NCBI RefSeq assembly: GCF_003298505.1
Contig: NZ_QNGB01000012.1
Span: 60,413 to 124,412 of the forward strand
Source: Roseovarius sp. TE539
Lineage (GTDB): Bacteria > Pseudomonadota > Alphaproteobacteria > Rhodobacterales > Rhodobacteraceae
Direction of reading: 5' to 3'
DNA: 64,000 nucleotides
The position numbers and the translations under genes were made by a program. The notes under the pieces were generated by a model that saw only the letters and a list, made by a program, of their open reading frames with translations, was not told the DNA's origin and ran no database searches. Shown here piece by piece: positions 36,266-45,855 of the stretch. Within the stretch, counting starts at the first letter, position 1; every line of letters begins with the position of its first letter.

Positions 36266-36990
36266 CCCTGTTGCTTCTCTCGGGAACGTCCGAGGCACAG
36301 GAGATTTCCAAGGAACTGGAAAGTTTGCAGATTCCCGCCATCGCCTCGCTTTCGGGGGCGACCCGCGCGCCGCGCCCCACGGGGTTGCCGACACGGGTCG
36401 GGGGATTTGGCGGTGACGAGGCCTTTCGCACTTATCTGCGGCGCGAAGGGATCACTGCGGTGCTCGATGCAACCCATCCTTTCGCCAGTCATGTCTCCTG
36501 CCGTAGCGCGCGCATCTGCGCCGAGGAGGAAGTACCGTATTGCCAGGTACTGCGCCCGGAGTGGAAGCCGCAGCCCGGGGATGACTGGACGGTCCTCAAA
36601 CGCGAGGAAGAAGCGGCACGACACATCAGGCCGGGTGCGACCGTGTTTCTGGCCACGGGGCGTCAGACCCTGCCGCGGTTTGCCAACCTCGTTCAATGCC
36701 GTCTGATATGCCGTCAGATCGACCCGCCTGAGGGGGCTTTTCCGTTTCCCAATGGTGAATTCCTGGTCGGGCGACCACCTTTCAGCGTGCAAGAGGAAAT
36801 GGATTTGTTTCAGAGACTTGGTGTCGATTGGTTGGTGGTGAAGAATGCTGGTGGAACGGCGGCCCGCAGCAAGCTTGACGCGGCAAGGCAACTGGGCCTC
36901 CCGGTGGCGATGATTGCGCGCCCGGTGCAACCCAAGGCGCCGAAGGTCACGAATGCGGCGGCCGCGCTGGACTGGGTTGCGGCGCTTTGA
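36262..36990 (+). CDS. cobK: precorrin-6A/cobalt-precorrin-6A reductase
   Basis: 242 residues. The N-terminus LLLLSGTSEAQEISKEL and DATHPFASHVSCRSARIC are typical of CobK/CbiJ, as is LVVKNAGGTAARSKLDAAR near the C-terminus. It reduces the macrocycle of precorrin-6A with NADPH. It overlaps cbiD by 4 nt and the next gene by 4 nt, forming one coupled transcript. Confidence 0.92.
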   Translation: MTLLLLSGTSEAQEISKELESLQIPAIASLSGATRAPRPTGLPTRVGGFGGDEAFRTYLRREGITAVLDATHPFASHVSCRSARICAEEEVPYCQVLRPEWKPQPGDDWTVLKREEEAARHIRPGATVFLATGRQTLPRFANLVQCRLICRQIDPPEGAFPFPNGEFLVGRPPFSVQEEMDLFQRLGVDWLVVKNAGGTAARSKLDAARQLGLPVAMIARPVQPKAPKVTNAAAALDWVAAL

Positions 36991-37616
36991 CCGGGCGTAT
37001 CATCCGGACGATCGCCGATGTTGAAGAGGGGGCGGCGGTCCTGTGCGAGCGTTGTCCGCGTCTGGCGCAAGCCCGTGAATTGACCGGGCCGTTGCCGCTC
37101 AGGCGGAGGCCGGACGGGTTTGAGCAGCTTCTGAACGCCATTGTCAGTCAGCAGGTCAGCGTGGCTGCGGCGGATGCGATATGGTCCCGGATGAAGGCCG
37201 CGCGCCTGACTGGACCACGCAAGATAATGTGGGCCGATGACGAAGACCTGCGAAACGTAGGGCTGAGCCGCCAGAAAATCCGATACGCCCGGGCGTTGGC
37301 CGGGGCGCGGATCGACTATGCCGCGCTGCGGCAGGCCCCTTTGGAAGAGGTGCTGAAGATACTGACCGATGTGCCGGGAATCGGGATATGGACGGCCGAG
37401 ATCTACGCGATGTTCAGTCTCGGACAGGCCGATGTATTCGCCCCGGGGGATCTGGCGTTGCAGGAGGCGGCGCGGCTGCTTTATGGCCTGCCCGAACGAC
37501 CGCGCGAGCGCGAACTGCGTGTGATGGCCGTTCAATGGTCGCCGTGGAGGTCGGTTGCCGCACGATTGTTATGGGCCTACTACCGTATTGAAAAGAAAAG
37601 GGAAGGGATCAGATGA
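36987..37616 (+). CDS. DNA-3-methyladenine glycosylase II-like base-excision enzyme
   Basis: 209 residues, helix-hairpin-helix glycosylase. The HhH motif and catalytic aspartate are in LTDVPGIGIWTAEIYAMFSL followed by FAPGDLALQEA (G/PD region, Asp in PGDL). The N-terminal RPDGFEQLLNAIVSQQVS matches AlkA-type enzymes without the extra N-terminal domain. It removes alkylated bases from DNA. The start is a TTG at 36987 that overlaps the cobK stop; no later start precedes the conserved part. It is an unusual passenger in a cobalamin operon. Confidence 0.88.
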   Translation: MTGRIIRTIADVEEGAAVLCERCPRLAQARELTGPLPLRRRPDGFEQLLNAIVSQQVSVAAADAIWSRMKAARLTGPRKIMWADDEDLRNVGLSRQKIRYARALAGARIDYAALRQAPLEEVLKILTDVPGIGIWTAEIYAMFSLGQADVFAPGDLALQEAARLLYGLPERPRERELRVMAVQWSPWRSVAARLLWAYYRIEKKREGIR

Positions 37617-38281
37617 CACGCGTTCTGCAAGCCGGGCGGAAGGGCCCGCATTCGGGCACGACCCGGTCTGTCGTGGTGCTGTTGCACGGATACGGCGCCA
37701 ACGGCGCGGACCTTCTGGGGCTTGCCGATGTGCTGGGTGAGCATCTGTCGGACACGTTGTTCGTCGCACCGGATGCACCGGAAGCAATCCCGATGATGCC
37801 AACGGGGTATCAGTGGTTCCCGATTCCCTGGATCGACGGTTCCTCGGAAGTCGAGGCCGAGCGCGGATTGCTTGCAGCCGCCGACGATCTGAATGCGTTT
37901 CTCGATGCGCTGATGGTGGACGAGGATGTCCTGCCCGAACAGGTGGTGCTGTTCGGGTTTTCGCAAGGGACCATGATGGCCTTGCAGGTTGCCCCGCGCC
38001 GAGAAGATGAAGTGGCCGGGATCGTGGCCTTTTCCGGGCGCCTGATGCGCCCGGAGCTGTTGATCGAGGAGGCCGTGAGCCGCCCGCCGGTGCTGTTGAT
38101 ACATGGCGATGCGGATGACGTCGTGCCGCCCTCCTCGTTGCCCGAGGCCGCCGAGGCGCTGCAGGCGGCGGGGTGGAAGGATGTCTATGCCCACGTGATG
38201 AAGGGCACGGCGCATGGTATCGCGCCCGACGGTCTTCAGGTGGCGCTGGCCTTCATGCGTGACAAGCTGGGGTTGCAATAG
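37613..38281 (+). CDS. phospholipase/carboxylesterase-type alpha/beta hydrolase
   Basis: 222 residues. LLHGYGANGADL (oxyanion region), the nucleophile in GFSQGTMMALQ, the acid in IHGDADDVVP and the histidine in KGTAHGIAPDG match the carboxylesterase/YpfH-like family. It overlaps the glycosylase stop by 4 nt, so the cbiD transcript probably runs to here. Substrate unknown. Confidence 0.88.
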   Translation: MTRVLQAGRKGPHSGTTRSVVVLLHGYGANGADLLGLADVLGEHLSDTLFVAPDAPEAIPMMPTGYQWFPIPWIDGSSEVEAERGLLAAADDLNAFLDALMVDEDVLPEQVVLFGFSQGTMMALQVAPRREDEVAGIVAFSGRLMRPELLIEEAVSRPPVLLIHGDADDVVPPSSLPEAAEALQAAGWKDVYAHVMKGTAHGIAPDGLQVALAFMRDKLGLQ

Positions 38282-38381
38282 AATCGAAAGGCCGCATCAC
38301 GGCGAAGACGTGTCCCGAAGAGAAACCTTCGCTCCGCAGGGGGCGGGGCATGACCATGCGACACGGCCCCGCGGCGTCCGG

Positions 38382-38594
38382 TCAGCGCCCGATCAGTATC
38401 CGGATCACCCAGACCAGAAGCGACAGCACCACCGAGACGAGGATGGCGCTGGTCACCGGGATGTATAGAGTGAAATGCTCGCGCTCGATGACGATGTCAC
38501 CGGGCAGCCGGCCAATCCCGAAACGCGACAGCGTGCCCCAGGCGAGGCCGAGAAAAACGAGCGCGAGGCCAATGATGATCATCAGGCGTGCCAT
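38382..38594 (-). CDS. DUF2905 family small membrane protein
   Basis: 70 residues. A hydrophobic helix at 4-22, the conserved GRLPGDIVIERE loop and a second helix at about 48-67 fit DUF2905. Function unknown. Its 3' end is 100 bp from the convergent esterase gene. Confidence 0.85.
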   Translation of the reverse strand: MARLMIIIGLALVFLGLAWGTLSRFGIGRLPGDIVIEREHFTLYIPVTSAILVSVVLSLLVWVIRILIGR

Positions 38595-38657
38595 GCCATC
38601 ACGATAGCTTGATGCGGGGCCATTGTGGAGAGGGAATGGTCCACGACCGCGCCCCGA

Positions 38658-39167
38658 TCAGCGCCCGCGGAGGTGCCGCAGAAAGTAAAGCGCCAGCGCC
38701 GGTCCCTCGCGCAGCAGGGCGCGGATCAGGCGCAACCGGCCGGTGCCGGACAAGGACGGGCTGTCGCTTGGGGACGGCAGGCCCAGCGACCGGGCCGCGA
38801 GGCGGGCACGCGGTGCGTGATAGCTGTCGGTTACCAGTATGATGTCCCGGATTCCCGCCGCTCGCGCGATTGGCAGCGCGTTGGCGATGTTTTCCCGTGT
38901 GTTGGCGGACCGGTTCTCGATGAGGATGGCGGACGCGGGCACGCCGCCGGCCATGCAGAGCCGGCGAATGACCTCCGCCTCGGCGGGCGGGTGGCGGCCG
39001 AGACCGCCGCTGGCGATGACCCGCGTGACATCGCCCCGCCGGTATAGGTGCACCGCGTGCAACGCCCGGCGCCGCAGGGCCGGCGAGGGCTGCTCGCCCG
39101 GCCAGACGGCGGCGCCGAGAACCAGCGCGGCACGGTGTCCGCGATCAGAGGGGGTGGAAGCTGACAT
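38658..39167 (-). CDS. YdcF/ElyC/SanA-family (DUF218) protein
   Basis: 169 residues from the ATG at 39167. ALVLGAAVWPGEQPSPALRRR, IASGGLGRHPPAEAEV, ENRSANTRENIANAL and VTDSYHAPRARLAARSLG are the DUF218 blocks. Family members act at the envelope, with roles in cell-wall precursor metabolism proposed. No signal peptide or membrane segment is evident before the domain. The frame is open upstream, but the domain starts only after 39167. Confidence 0.82.
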   Translation of the reverse strand: MSASTPSDRGHRAALVLGAAVWPGEQPSPALRRRALHAVHLYRRGDVTRVIASGGLGRHPPAEAEVIRRLCMAGGVPASAILIENRSANTRENIANALPIARAAGIRDIILVTDSYHAPRARLAARSLGLPSPSDSPSLSGTGRLRLIRALLREGPALALYFLRHLRGR

Positions 39168-39392
39168 GCACCGACCATAGCGCGCGCGGCGTAGTACGGC
39201 GAGAGCGGTGCCAGGGGCCAGGCGGCACGGGCGGACAAGGCCGCGTGCGGCTGATCTTTGCCCGGGGCCGGTGGGTTTGCCGCAGCGGCAGGAAGTCAGG
39301 AGTTGCCGCGGCCCGGCTGGACAAGGATGCAAAACGGTGCAATGGCGCACCCGAGCCGCCGCGGCGGTAATACCTTATTCGGATACTTCTTC

Positions 39393-40883
39393 ATGATCTC
39401 ACTCGATGCTTACCGTGGCCAGTGGCTTGGCAATGTGCGTGGCGACCTCCTGGCCGGGGTGGTCGTGGCGCTGGCGCTGATCCCCGAAGCGATCGCCTTT
39501 TCGATCATCGCGGGCGTGGATCCCAAGGTCGGGCTCTATGCCAGTTTCTCGATCGCCGTCATTACCGCGATCACCGGTGGCCGTCCCGGCATGATTTCGG
39601 CGGCCACCGCGGCCACCGCGGTGCTCATGGTGACGCTGGTCCGGGATCACGGGCTTCAGTTCCTGCTGGCGGCGACGGTCCTCGCGGGGCTTCTGCAGAT
39701 TGGCGCTGGCGCGCTGCGGCTGGGGTTCGTGATGCGCTACGTCTCGAAGTCGGTGATGACGGGGTTCGTCAACGCGCTTGCTATCCTGATCTTTCTTGCA
39801 CAGCTGCCGGAGCTTGACCCGCGCGAGGTGACGTGGCTGACCTTTCCGCTGGTCGCGGCCGGCCTGGCGATCATCTATCTTTTCCCGCTGCTGACCTCGG
39901 CCATTCCGTCACCCCTTGTCACCATTGTCGTTCTGACCGCTGTTACCTTCGCCCTTGGCCTTGATGTGCGCACCGTTGGCGATATGGGGGCGCTGCCCGA
40001 CACGCTGCCTGTCTTTCTGATTCCGGACATTCCCCTCACCCTCGAGACCCTGCGGATCATCCTGCCCTATTCTGTGGCCGTTGCCGTGGTGGGGCTTCTG
40101 GAAAGCCTGATGACGCAGAACATCGTCGATGACCTGACCGATACGCGGTCGAACCGGAACCAGGAATGCGTCGGGCAGGGGCTTGCCAATACGGCAACCG
40201 GTTTCATTGGTGGCATGGCGGGGTGCGCCATGATCGGCCAGTCGATCATCAACGTGAAATCCGGCGGCCGCGGACGGTTGTCGTCGCTGGCCTCGGGTGT
40301 GGTTCTGCTGATTCTGGTGGTCGGTCTTGGAGATGTCGTAAGCGTCATACCGATGCCGGCGCTTGTTGCGATCATGATCATGGTGTCGATTGGCACATTT
40401 TCATGGTCATCCATCAAGGCGCTGCGGGTTCATCCCCGTTCCTCATCGATCGTGATGATCGCGACGGTGGTCACGGTTGTCTACACGCATAATCTGGCCA
40501 TCGGCGTGCTGGTCGGGGTTCTGTTGTCGGGTATATTCTTTGCCGGAAAGATCGCGCAGCTGTTCCGCGTCACCTCGGAAATCAGCGATGACGGCCGCGA
40601 GAGAACCTATCATGTCGAGGGTCAGCTTTTCTACGGATCGGTCGAAGACTTCATGGCAGCCTTCGATTTCAAGGAGGCCCCCGAACGGGTCGTGATCGAT
40701 GTGAGCCGCGCGCACATATGGGATATCAGTTCTGTCCAGGCGCTCGACATGGCGATCCTCAAGTTCCGCCGTGACGGGGCGGACGTGGAGGTGGTCGGAA
40801 TGAATGATGCCACGGAAACGCTTGTTGACCGGCTCGCCGTTCACGACAAGCCGGACGCGCTTGACAAGCTGATGACGCATTGA
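39393..40883 (+). CDS. SulP-family anion transporter with STAS domain
   Basis: 496 residues. Ten to twelve hydrophobic helices cover about 15-400, with the SulP signatures [23 protein letters not shown] and the helix-8/9 block [25 protein letters not shown]-terminal STAS domain spans about 410-496 ([22 protein letters not shown]). It is an inner-membrane importer of sulfate, bicarbonate or a related anion; substrate not determinable here. The start at 39393 was chosen because the longer frame has no similarity. A universal stress protein gene follows after 13 bp. Confidence 0.9.
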   Translation: MISLDAYRGQWLGNVRGDLLAGVVVALALIPEAIAFSIIAGVDPKVGLYASFSIAVITAITGGRPGMISAATAATAVLMVTLVRDHGLQFLLAATVLAGLLQIGAGALRLGFVMRYVSKSVMTGFVNALAILIFLAQLPELDPREVTWLTFPLVAAGLAIIYLFPLLTSAIPSPLVTIVVLTAVTFALGLDVRTVGDMGALPDTLPVFLIPDIPLTLETLRIILPYSVAVAVVGLLESLMTQNIVDDLTDTRSNRNQECVGQGLANTATGFIGGMAGCAMIGQSIINVKSGGRGRLSSLASGVVLLILVVGLGDVVSVIPMPALVAIMIMVSIGTFSWSSIKALRVHPRSSSIVMIATVVTVVYTHNLAIGVLVGVLLSGIFFAGKIAQLFRVTSEISDDGRERTYHVEGQLFYGSVEDFMAAFDFKEAPERVVIDVSRAHIWDISSVQALDMAILKFRRDGADVEVVGMNDATETLVDRLAVHDKPDALDKLMTH

Positions 40884-40896
40884 GGGAGAAAGAGCC

Positions 40897-41751
40897 ATGA
40901 CAGGCAAGATCATCGCGCTGGTGGACGGGTCGATTTACTCGGAGAGCGTATGCGGCCATTCGGCATGGATTTCGGGCCGCACCGGTGCACCGGTGGAGCT
41001 GATACACGTTCTGGGCCGCCGCGAGGCGCCGGAGAACCAGGACCTGTCGGGGTCCATCAGGCTCGGGGCGCGCACCGCGCTTCTTGAAGAGCTTGCCGAA
41101 CTTGACGCGCAGCGCGCCAGGCTGGTCGCGCATCGCGGGCGGGCCATTCTCGAGGATGCTCGTGCCATTGTGGACAAGGCCGGGGTCAACGAGATCACCA
41201 CGCGCTTGCGTCACGGTGACATCGTGGAAAGCATTGCCGAGGTCGAGGATGACGCGCGGGTCATCGTGATCGGCAAGCGTGGCGAGGCGGCCGATTTCGC
41301 CAAGGGGCATCTTGGATCGAACCTGGAACGCCTGGTGCGTGCGGCGCATCGTCCGGTCCTGGTCGCATCGCGCGCGTTCAAGCCGATCGAGACGGTGCTG
41401 GTGGCCTATGACGGGCGGCGCTCGGCGATGAAGGCGGTGGATCACATCGCGCGCAGTCCGCTTTTCGCCGGCCTGACGGTGACCGTGGCCACCGTGGGGG
41501 CGGAAACGCCGGAAACCCTGAAGGGTCTGGCCGACGCCGCGGCGCTTCTCGGGGCTGCGGGGATCAGTGCCGAGACACGTATCGTGCCCGGGCAGCCCGA
41601 GACCGAGCTTGGCAAGCTGGTGGAGGACGAAGGCTTCGGCATGGTCGTCATGGGCGCTTTCGGTCACAGCCGCATCCGCAGCCTCATCATCGGATCGACA
41701 ACGACCGAGATGATACGCTCCTGCAAGGTTCCGATCCTTCTGATGCGATGA
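40897..41751 (+). CDS. tandem universal stress protein
   Basis: 284 residues with two UspA-like halves. The first begins KIIALVDGSIYSESV and contains VIVIGKRGEAADFAKGHLGSNLERLVR; the second begins VLVAYDGRRSAMKAVDHI and ends with VVMGAFGHSRIRSLIIGSTTTEMIR, including the G2xG9G(S/T) ATP-type loop. It is a cytosolic stress-response protein, probably nucleotide-binding. It is co-directional with the SulP gene 13 bp upstream, a pairing I have seen often, which suggests control of transporter activity. Confidence 0.9.
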   Translation: MTGKIIALVDGSIYSESVCGHSAWISGRTGAPVELIHVLGRREAPENQDLSGSIRLGARTALLEELAELDAQRARLVAHRGRAILEDARAIVDKAGVNEITTRLRHGDIVESIAEVEDDARVIVIGKRGEAADFAKGHLGSNLERLVRAAHRPVLVASRAFKPIETVLVAYDGRRSAMKAVDHIARSPLFAGLTVTVATVGAETPETLKGLADAAALLGAAGISAETRIVPGQPETELGKLVEDEGFGMVVMGAFGHSRIRSLIIGSTTTEMIRSCKVPILLMR

Positions 41752-41821
41752 GATCCAGGGGCGCGTGGGGTGGACCCGGCATCCGGCCCCTGCCGCCATG
41801 CCACAGGGCCGGAATGTCCGG

Positions 41822-43036
41822 TCAGGCCACCGCGTGCGCGATGGCGCACTGTTTCCACAAGGTCGCCAGCGCGAGCACCAGGCGGTCGATGTCGGTGTCG
41901 CTGTGCAACGGACCGGGGGTGAAACGCAGCCTCTCGGTACCTTTGGGCACTGTCGGGTAGTTGATCGGCTGCACGTAAATGCCCCAGTCCCGCATCAGGA
42001 TGTCCGCCAGCATCCGGCATTTGACCGGATCCTTGATCATCACAGGGATGATGTGGCTGGGGTTGTCCAGGTGCGGGATCCCATGCCGGTCCAGAAGGCT
42101 GCGCAGGCGGGTCACCTGCCGGCGCTGCATCTGCCGTTCCTCCCCGGAGGTCTTGAGATGCGCGATCGAGGCCTTGGCTGCGGCGGCCACAGCCGGGGGC
42201 AGGGCCGTGGTGAAGATGAAACCCGACGCGAAGGAGCGGATGAAATCGCACATCGCCGCGGAGCCGGTGACATATCCGCCCATGCAGCCATACGCCTTGC
42301 CAAGCGTGCCCTCGATCAGCGTAATTCGGTCGGCAAGCCCCAGCTCCTCGGACACACCGCCGCCGCGCGGTCCGTAAAGGCCCACGGCGTGGACCTCGTC
42401 GAGATAGGTCATGGCACCGTGCCTCTCGGCCACCTCGACGATCTCGGCCATCGGGCAGATGTCGCCATCCATCGAATAGACGCTCTCGAAGGCAACGATC
42501 TTGGGGGCATTGGCCGGCAGCGCCGCAAGCTTGCGGTCGAGGTCCTCCGGGTCGTTGTGCTTCCAGATCACCTTGCGGGCGCGGGAATGCCGGATTCCCT
42601 CGATCATGCTGGCGTGGTTCAGTTCGTCCGACAGGATGACCGCGTCGGGCAGGCGGCTTCCCAGGGTGGACAGCGCCGCCCAGTTGGACACGTAGCCGGA
42701 CGTGAAGAGCAACGCCGCCTCCTTGCCATGCAGGTCGGCCAGTTCCCCCTCGATGGCGACATGATGGTGATTGGTGCCGGATATGTTGCGTGTGCCGCCG
42801 GCACCGGTGCCGCATTGGTCGATCACGTCCTTCATCGCCTGGCGGACGGCCGGGTGCTGGCCCATCCCGAGGTAATCGTTGGAACACCATACCGTGACTT
42901 CGCCGGGCGCGGCCGCATCATGGCTGCGGGCCCGCGGGAACTCGCCGCACCGGCGTTCCAGCTCGGCGAAGTGACGATAATTGCCCTCTTGCTTGAGCGC
43001 GTCGAGCTGCGCCTTGAACATGGCGTCAAAATCCAT
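41822..43036 (-). CDS. hemA: 5-aminolevulinate synthase
   Basis: 404 residues, a PLP alpha-oxoamine synthase. [20 protein letters not shown], the glycine-rich [38 protein letters not shown] and the lysine in [12 protein letters not shown] are diagnostic. It condenses glycine and succinyl-CoA to ALA, feeding both haem and bacteriochlorophyll. It is the last gene of the long bch-puh transcript, starting 11 bp inside puhE, so pigment precursor supply is tied to the photosynthesis genes. Confidence 0.97.
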   Translation of the reverse strand: MDFDAMFKAQLDALKQEGNYRHFAELERRCGEFPRARSHDAAAPGEVTVWCSNDYLGMGQHPAVRQAMKDVIDQCGTGAGGTRNISGTNHHHVAIEGELADLHGKEAALLFTSGYVSNWAALSTLGSRLPDAVILSDELNHASMIEGIRHSRARKVIWKHNDPEDLDRKLAALPANAPKIVAFESVYSMDGDICPMAEIVEVAERHGAMTYLDEVHAVGLYGPRGGGVSEELGLADRITLIEGTLGKAYGCMGGYVTGSAAMCDFIRSFASGFIFTTALPPAVAAAAKASIAHLKTSGEERQMQRRQVTRLRSLLDRHGIPHLDNPSHIIPVMIKDPVKCRMLADILMRDWGIYVQPINYPTVPKGTERLRFTPGPLHSDTDIDRLVLALATLWKQCAIAHAVA

Positions 43037-43838
43037 GATGTCCCTCCGGTCTTGTCGTCTTTGGTGATTGCCCGGGCGCCGGCAGCATCCAGCGCCAGAG
43101 TTTCGCGTCCGGCAGCGGCAACACCATCAGCCAATGTTCCAGCAGCGCCAGCGCGGTGATGGCCGTGAGCAGGGAGAACCCGGCGATATCCGCCGGGATC
43201 GCCGCGTCGTGAAGCCGCTCCAGCCAGCAGCCCGCGGCGAAGGTCAGCGCAGTGATCGAAACCGGAAACACCCAGTTGAGCCGCGAGATCCGGAAATGGC
43301 TCGCCAGATGGCTCAGCGCTTCTGGCAGGAATTCCGTGTTGATCCTCGGAACGCCGAAATAAAGGTTCAGCTTGGCCGAAATGCGCGCCAGGTACAGGAT
43401 CGTGAAAGTCCAAAGGCCGAACATGTTGATAGCGTCATGCGCATGCAGCCACATGGCGATCAACACCCCTGTCAGCAACATCTCGTGATAGGCAATGGTG
43501 CCCCAGGCCCTGATGAAACGTTCCCATTCCGGAAGGTCATCTGGGCAGGCATAGGGATTGGGGCCGGTTATGGCGCCGGTGAGAAATGCAAGCTCGATCC
43601 ACCCCCAAACAGCCAGCGCCGCCAGAAAGGCCGCATACGCGGCGCCCGGGGTCGCGACCGCGCGCGTCGCGTCGAACCCCCATATGCCGATGCCAAGCAG
43701 CGGCAGGCCCAGGACCGTCACGGTCATCCGGGCGCGGAACCCGCGCCGGTCCGCGTGACGCACCGCCCACAGGATCGCCCCGGTGGAAAACCACCAGAAG
43801 AAGAGCGCGGCAAGCGCGGCGATCCAGGGTGACGTCAT
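43026..43838 (-). CDS. puhE: photosynthetic complex assembly protein PuhE (DUF3623)
   Basis: 270 residues, strongly hydrophobic with about seven predicted helices. [19 protein letters not shown] at the N-terminus and [21 protein letters not shown] are typical of PuhE (orf274 of Rhodobacter). It is an inner-membrane factor that modulates reaction-centre and bacteriochlorophyll accumulation. It lies between acsF and hemA. A 100-bp spacer with a very strong hairpin separates it from acsF. Confidence 0.92.
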   Translation of the reverse strand: MTSPWIAALAALFFWWFSTGAILWAVRHADRRGFRARMTVTVLGLPLLGIGIWGFDATRAVATPGAAYAAFLAALAVWGWIELAFLTGAITGPNPYACPDDLPEWERFIRAWGTIAYHEMLLTGVLIAMWLHAHDAINMFGLWTFTILYLARISAKLNLYFGVPRINTEFLPEALSHLASHFRISRLNWVFPVSITALTFAAGCWLERLHDAAIPADIAGFSLLTAITALALLEHWLMVLPLPDAKLWRWMLPAPGQSPKTTRPEGHHGF

Positions 43839-43844
43839 GGCCGG

Positions 43845-43915
43845 CTTCCTTCCTGCTTCATCTGGCCCGAAATACCTCGGGGGGCGTGGGGGGCCGGCCC
43901 CCCACACCGAACGGC
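43845..43915. repeat. GC-rich hairpin between acsF and puhE
   Basis: A perfect 20-bp palindrome at 43886-43905 (GTGGGGGGCC and its complement) lies inside the longer context TCTGGCCCGAAATACCTCGG. There is no U-tract, so it is more likely an RNA-stability or processing hairpin than a terminator. From memory, similar CTTCATCTGGCCCGAAATA plus G-run/C-run blocks are scattered in Rhodobacterales genomes; I could not check this. Confidence 0.6.
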
Positions 43916-43938
43916 GGCGGATGCACCGGGTCCGCCCA

Positions 43939-45063
43939 TCAGTAGGCGGGTTCCAACCGCGTGCTTTCGGGCACTTGATGTTTCCGTGCCGGAATGAGGT
44001 AGAGACCGGCGAAAGCCGCCGCAGCGCGCAGCTGCGCGGTGGTGCGCCGGACAAGGGCCACCGGCCCGGTCTGCTGCCTGGCGTGCGCCAGATCGGCATT
44101 GGCCTTTTGCAGCCGCTTCAGGCCGGCACTCCAGCGCGGGCTCTCGATATCCAGCGTGATCGGGAAGACCTGCCTGGAAATCTCTGATGTCTTGGTGAAC
44201 ACTTCGTGCCCGTACCAGTCCGGATCGACGCCCAGGGCCTCGTGGAAGGCGGGACGCTGATGGTCGCGCACGTACATCGTGGCGTAGACGGCGGTCAGGA
44301 AGAACTTGATCCACCAGACGTTCACGCCGCTGGTCAGCTTCGGGTCGGTCTTCATCAGCAGGGCGAACGCCTCGCCGTGGCTGAACTCGTCATTGCACCA
44401 TTCCCGGAACCACTTGAAGAGCGGGTGAAACCGGTGCTCGGGATGCTGTTCGAGATGACGGTATATGGTGATGTAGCGCGCATAGCCGATCTTTTCGCTC
44501 AGATAGGTGGCATAGTAGATGAACTTGGGCCGGAAATAGGTGTATTTCTTCTTCTGCGTTAGAAACCCGAGGTTTACCGCCACCCCGGCCTCGCGCAGGG
44601 CATCGTTGATGAAGCCCGCATGCCGAGCCTCGTCGCGCGCCATGAGCTGGAAGAGCTGGGTGATGTCGGGATTGGCGCCGCGGCGCTTCATTTCCTTGTA
44701 CAGGACGCAGCCCGAGAACTCGGCGGTGCAGGACGAGATCAGGAAGTCGATGAACTCCTTCCTGAGAGCCGGATCCATCGCGTCCCAGTCCACGTGATCC
44801 CAGTCCTCGTTCTTGCGGAAGTGGCCCTTGTTGGGATCCGAGACCATCTGTGCGATCAGTTTGTCCCAGTCCTCGCGAACGGGCGAGACGTCGATCGCGT
44901 CAAGCTCGTCGAAATCCGTCGTGTAGAAACGCGGGGTCAGGAGCGTGTTGGACATCGCCGACTCGGTGGCAGCCGTACTGTCGAACTTCGCCTGTTCCTG
45001 CTGGATGGCAATGCCTTCCTCGGCGGTTTTCGCGTCAGCGGTATGCTTGGCATGTGCGTTCAT
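43939..45063 (-). CDS. acsF: Mg-protoporphyrin IX monomethyl ester (oxidative) cyclase
   Basis: 374 residues, di-iron carboxylate fold. Ligand motifs EFSGCVLYKE, RDEARHAGF (ExxH) and NDEFSHGEAF (ExxH) are present. It closes isocyclic ring E using O2, giving divinyl protochlorophyllide. Only this oxygen-dependent form occurs in the window (no bchE), consistent with an aerobic phototroph. The ATG at 45063 overlaps the stop of the preceding small gene (ATGA). Confidence 0.97.
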   Translation of the reverse strand: MNAHAKHTADAKTAEEGIAIQQEQAKFDSTAATESAMSNTLLTPRFYTTDFDELDAIDVSPVREDWDKLIAQMVSDPNKGHFRKNEDWDHVDWDAMDPALRKEFIDFLISSCTAEFSGCVLYKEMKRRGANPDITQLFQLMARDEARHAGFINDALREAGVAVNLGFLTQKKKYTYFRPKFIYYATYLSEKIGYARYITIYRHLEQHPEHRFHPLFKWFREWCNDEFSHGEAFALLMKTDPKLTSGVNVWWIKFFLTAVYATMYVRDHQRPAFHEALGVDPDWYGHEVFTKTSEISRQVFPITLDIESPRWSAGLKRLQKANADLAHARQQTGPVALVRRTTAQLRAAAAFAGLYLIPARKHQVPESTRLEPAY

Positions 45064-45356
45064 AGCGTTGCCTCCCCGGAAAATGAGAATTCGCAAAGCT
45101 CCATCACTTCGAAATCGCCCGTAAGGCGCGTCCAGAGCCGTTCCAGCCCGCTGGCGCGGATGATCGTGGCGTCACGATCCTCGGTCACGATCTCGCCGAA
45201 GGGAGCCATGATCTCGGGGCCATGGACCTTGACCTCGTCGCCCGGATGGACGGTGGCCCCGTTGTTGAAGCGGACATGCGCGTGCAGCGATTCGAACTTG
45301 TGGCTGATCTCAACCGTGCAGGGCGCGTGTTCGATATCCTTGGTCAGCCATCCCAT
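45060..45356 (-). CDS. conserved small protein of the photosynthesis cluster, function unknown
   Basis: 98 residues. It begins GWLTKDIEHAPCTVEISHKF, continues with NNGATVHPGDEVKVHGPEI, and ends with a stretch rich in phenylalanine and glutamate (FEVMELCEFSFSG). It looks like a small beta-rich soluble protein. It lies between puhC and acsF and its stop overlaps the acsF start, a fixed position in many such clusters. That suggests it works with AcsF or in complex assembly. No symbol I can support. Confidence 0.8.
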   Translation of the reverse strand: MGWLTKDIEHAPCTVEISHKFESLHAHVRFNNGATVHPGDEVKVHGPEIMAPFGEIVTEDRDATIIRASGLERLWTRLTGDFEVMELCEFSFSGEATL

Positions 45357-45371
45357 GGCCGCCTCCTTTCT

Positions 45372-45839
45372 CTACTGTGCCAGCAATCTTGCGAATGCGC
45401 TGGCGTTGTCGGCACCGAATCCCATCAGGTCGGCGCGCCACCCCGTCGAGGGGTCGTGGATCTCGAGGCGCCCCGTGTCGCGTTGCAACAGCGTCAGGGG
45501 CGTCCCGAGGGCCACGTCATGCTTGCCGCGTTCGTGCAGGACGACCCGGTAGACACCGGAAATGAAGCCGCCTTCCTCGGGGGTCAGATCGGCGATGAGG
45601 GTGCCGTCGGGCCGGCGCACGGTGGCCGATCCGGCCATGTCACCAGAGAGCACGATATCGCGGCTGATGACGATCTCGCCGGGGGGAGGTGTCGCGATCA
45701 ACGGCATGTCGTTCAGCCGCGCCAGGGTGACAAGTGCCAGCACCGTGAGTACCAGAGCCAGCATCGCGCGGGCCATGAAGCGTGGAATCTTTTCCTTGTC
45801 ATGAACACGCAGGGGCGTTTGAAAGTCGGTCTGGGTCAT
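45372..45839 (-). CDS. puhC: photosynthetic complex assembly protein PuhC
   Basis: 155 residues. A cytoplasmic N-terminus with RVHDKEKIPR, one transmembrane helix at about 24-44, and a periplasmic beta-rich domain with RDIVLSGDMAGSATVRRPDG. PuhC helps reorganise or assemble the RC-LH1 core. The ATG at 45839 lies 16 bp after puhB. Confidence 0.92.
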   Translation of the reverse strand: MTQTDFQTPLRVHDKEKIPRFMARAMLALVLTVLALVTLARLNDMPLIATPPPGEIVISRDIVLSGDMAGSATVRRPDGTLIADLTPEEGGFISGVYRVVLHERGKHDVALGTPLTLLQRDTGRLEIHDPSTGWRADLMGFGADNASAFARLLAQ

Positions 45840-45855
45840 CGTTGCTGCCTCGGGC

